Assembly (NCBI GenBank): GCA_963759115.1
Contig: CAVWXT010000002.1
Location: 248,001 to 312,000 of the forward strand
Direction: 5' to 3'
DNA: 64,000 nt
From: CAVWXT01 sp963759115
GTDB lineage: Bacteria > Planctomycetota > Planctomycetia > Pirellulales > Thermoguttaceae
Program-made: the position numbers and the translations under genes
Shown: positions 61,851-64,000 of the stretch, piece after piece
Position numbering within the stretch: the stretch's first letter is position 1
How the letters are laid out: the number at the start of each line of letters is the position of its first letter
The notes under the pieces: model-generated
Seen by the model: only the letters and a program-made list of their open reading frames with translations
The model's database searches: none
Told to the model about the DNA's origin: nothing

Positions 61851-63958
61851 TCATTCGTAGCGCAAGGCGTCGATCGGATTCAGACGCGAGGCCTTCCAGG
61901 CGGGATAGTAGCCGAAGATGATGCCGACGGTGACCGACACGGCGACGGCGACCGCGGCGGCGCCGGCCGAGGCCTGGGTGGGCCAGCCCATCATCGCGCC
62001 GACGAGCAGCGAGCCGCCGCGTCCCACCAGGATGCCGATGAAACCGCCCACCAGGCACAGCACGACGGCCTCGACGAGGAATTGGCGCAGGATGTCGCGG
62101 GCGTCGGCGCCCACGGCCATCCGCAGGCCGATCTCGCGGGTCCGCTCGGTCACCGAGACGAGCATGATGTTCATGATCCCCACGCCGCCCACGATCAGCG
62201 AAACGGCGGCGACCGACATGCCCAGGCCGGAGAGCATGCTGGATCGTCTTCTTCAGGGCGTTGGAGACCTCGGCGTTGTCGTAGATGCGGAAGTCGTCAT
62301 CGTCCCTCGGCGAGTCGATGCCGGTCGCGGAGCAGGCGGGTGATCTGCGTCGGTGGCCTGGGGAATGGCGTCCGGGCGAACTGCGCCTTGACCAGGATCT
62401 GATGAATGGTTTCGGTGCGCATCCAGATGCTGCCGCGCCGGGGAGCCGCTCGGCCAGCGACGGGCCGGGCGGCGAATGACCTGGTTCCTTGGCCGTCGCG
62501 CGGGCCGCGCCGACCCGCCGCCGCTGATCCGGTACTTGACCGTCGTCCACGGGGCCAGGAGGATGTCGTCCTGGTCGGTGCCCAGCAGGTTGGCGCCCTT
62601 CGCGCTGAGCACGCCGATGACCGTGAAGGGCACGTTCTTCACGCGGATTTCCTCGCCGATGGGGTTGCGGTCGCCGAACAACTCGCGGACCAGGGTCTGG
62701 CCGATCAGGCAGACCTTGCTGCCGCTGAGGATTTCGCGCTCGGTGAAGACGCGCCCCAGCTCCAACTCGGTCCAGTTGCGCGTCTTGAGGAAGGCCGCCG
62801 TGCTGCCGGTCAGGTAGATGGGGCTCCAACTGCGGTTGCCGTAGACCACCTGGCCCCAGGCGTTGACGATCGGCGCCGTGCAGACGACGGCCGGGCATTC
62901 GCGCTCGATGGCCTCGGCGTCTTCCGGCGTGAGGGTGTCGATCTTCTCGCCGAAGCGCGCCGAGCCGCGCTGCGGGGCGCCGGGCGTCACGACCAGCGTG
63001 TTGGCGCCCATGTTGGTCACGGTCACCTGGATCGCCGTCGAGGCGCCCTGGCTGATCTCCATCATGGCGATCACGGCGGCCACGCCGATGATCACGCCCA
63101 GCATCGTCAGCACCGTGCGCATCACGTTGCGCCGCAGGGCCTGCAGCGCGATCCGCGTCGCGCCGGCGGCCACGCGCAGGCCGTGTGCCGCGCCCGGCGC
63201 AGCGGGCACGGCGGCCTGGCTCGCGCCAGGCGCGGCCGCCGCTGAAGCCGACGAACGCCTGCCGCTGCCGGGAATCCTCCACGATCTGGCCGTCGGCGAT
63301 GCGGATCACGCGGTCGGCGTGGCGCGCCACTTCGGCGTCGTGGGTCACCAGCAGGATCGTGATGCCCTTGCTCCACGTTCAGGCGGCGGAAGAGCTGCAG
63401 GATCTCCTTGCCGGTCCGCGAGTCCAGGTTCCCCGTCGGCTCGTCGGCCAGCAGCATCGATGGGCTGGTTCACCAGCGAGCGGGCGATGGCCACCCGCTG
63501 CTGTTCGCCGCCGGAGAGCTTGGTCGGGCGAGTGGTCCAGGCGGGCCTCCAGCCCGACCGTGGCCAGCAATTCCCGGCTCCGCTGCTGCACCTGGCGACG
63601 CGGACGCCTTCTCGGCGGAGTAGGCCGTCGGCATCCGCACGTTGTCCAAGGCCGTGGCGCGGGGAAGGAGATTGAAGCTCTGGAAGACGAAGCCGATGCG
63701 GCTGCTGCGAAGCTGGGCCAATTGCGCGACGCGAAAGCCGCGTCACCTCCACGCCCGTCGAAGCGGTAGGAACCCGCCGTCGGCCTGGTCCAGGCAGCCC
63801 AGCAGGTTCATCAGCGTGGTCTTGCCCGAGCCCGACGCGCCCATCAGCGCCACGAACTCGCCCCGCTCGATCGTCAACGAGACGTCTTTGAGGACGGGCA
63901 AGTCCACGTCGCCGATGTGGTACGTCTTGTCGATGTGTTGCAGTTCGATCAAGGGCAT
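61851..63958 (-). CDS. macB: MacB-type ABC exporter (ATPase fused to FtsX-like permease), heavily frameshifted
   Basis: About 700 codons. The start (63958) reads IELQHIDKTYHIGDVDLPVL and Walker A GASGSGKTTLMNLLGCLDQ. Then, in changing frames, come RIGFVFQSFNLLPRATALDN (Q-loop), KLSGGEQQRVAIARSLVNQP (signature), LLADEPTGNLDSRTGKEIL (Walker B) and VTHDAEVARHADRVIRIADG (H-loop). The permease half follows: RNVMRTVLTMLGVIIGVAAV, a periplasmic domain with VVTPGAPQRGSARFGEKIDT, and finally VSLIVGGVGIMNIMLVSVTE, RTREIGLRMAVGADARDILR and YYPAWKASRLNPIDALRYE at 61851. I count roughly nine indels in 2.1 kb, far more than elsewhere. MacB pumps export peptides, lipids or macrolides with a MacA adaptor and a TolC-type channel. 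The adaptor gene is probably just beyond the right edge. Confidence 0.82.
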
Positions 63959-64000
63959 GGCAATGTTGTCTCACTTGGGATACTCTCGTTCCCACGCTCG

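Overview
The window looks like a chromosome segment of a planctomycete, probably Pirellulales-like. The DNA is GC-rich. It carries many secreted or lipoprotein catabolic families typical of that phylum (GH2, DUF1080, PQQ-type propeller, TIM-barrel sugar isomerases, Gfo/Idh oxidoreductase). It also has FHA and Ser/Thr-kinase signalling proteins and many dispersed palindromic elements. There is no rRNA or tRNA gene to fix the taxonomy, so this is inference from gene content.

Layout. 1-1.2 kb: start of a GH2-like gene running off the left edge. 1.6-13.7 kb: signalling block with an FHA/coiled-coil membrane protein, an Hpt protein, a REC-HD-GYP regulator, a hotdog-methyltransferase fusion, and a giant kinase/ATPase/histidine-kinase/REC-REC gene. 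13.8-19 kb: PQQ propeller, Tat-exported isomerase, B12-radical SAM protein and GT2 glycosyltransferase. 19.4-20.2 and 37.2-38.0 kb: two same-length (786 nt), apparently identical, ORF-less group II introns, each inserted in the right arm of a palindromic repeat. 20.2-30.3 kb: TMTC-like TPR protein, DUF1080 protein, second isomerase, proB, antitoxin-like ORF, tRNA-dihydrouridine synthase and a spermidine-synthase-like membrane fusion. 30.4-32.1 kb: a decayed IS1182-type element. 32.1-37 kb: SIMPL protein, gyrA and a nitrilase. 38.2-42.7 kb: HepT/MntA toxin-antitoxin pair, tandem alpha/beta hydrolase, M28 peptidase, and a second toxin-antitoxin pair whose toxin has an in-frame amber codon. 42.8-47 kb: class III aminotransferase, 2-hydroxyacid dehydrogenase and Gfo/Idh oxidoreductase. 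47.3-56.2 kb: cell-surface glycan genes (methyltransferase, acyltransferase 3, GT9, HldE, tandem GT4 fusion), suggesting a heptose-containing LPS-like glycan. 56.2-64 kb: Sfp-type phosphopantetheinyl transferase, NodT/TolC-type outer membrane factor, two paralogous MGT glycosyltransferases and a MacB-type ABC exporter.

The best candidate for something new is the intron/palindrome system. Both copies have a GTGCG 5' end, a domain V with the AGC triad, and a domain VI whose bulged A lies 8 nt from the 3' end. Neither has room for a reverse transcriptase. An empty copy of the same palindrome at 22.54 kb fixes the splice junctions to the base. A separate set of four palindromes flanked by TA dinucleotides resembles IS630/Tc1-type miniature elements.

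Many genes carry single-base indels, often at G or C runs, and at least two carry in-frame stops. Much of this looks like consensus error in a draft or metagenome assembly rather than true gene decay, so broken genes are described as the intact gene they most likely represent.
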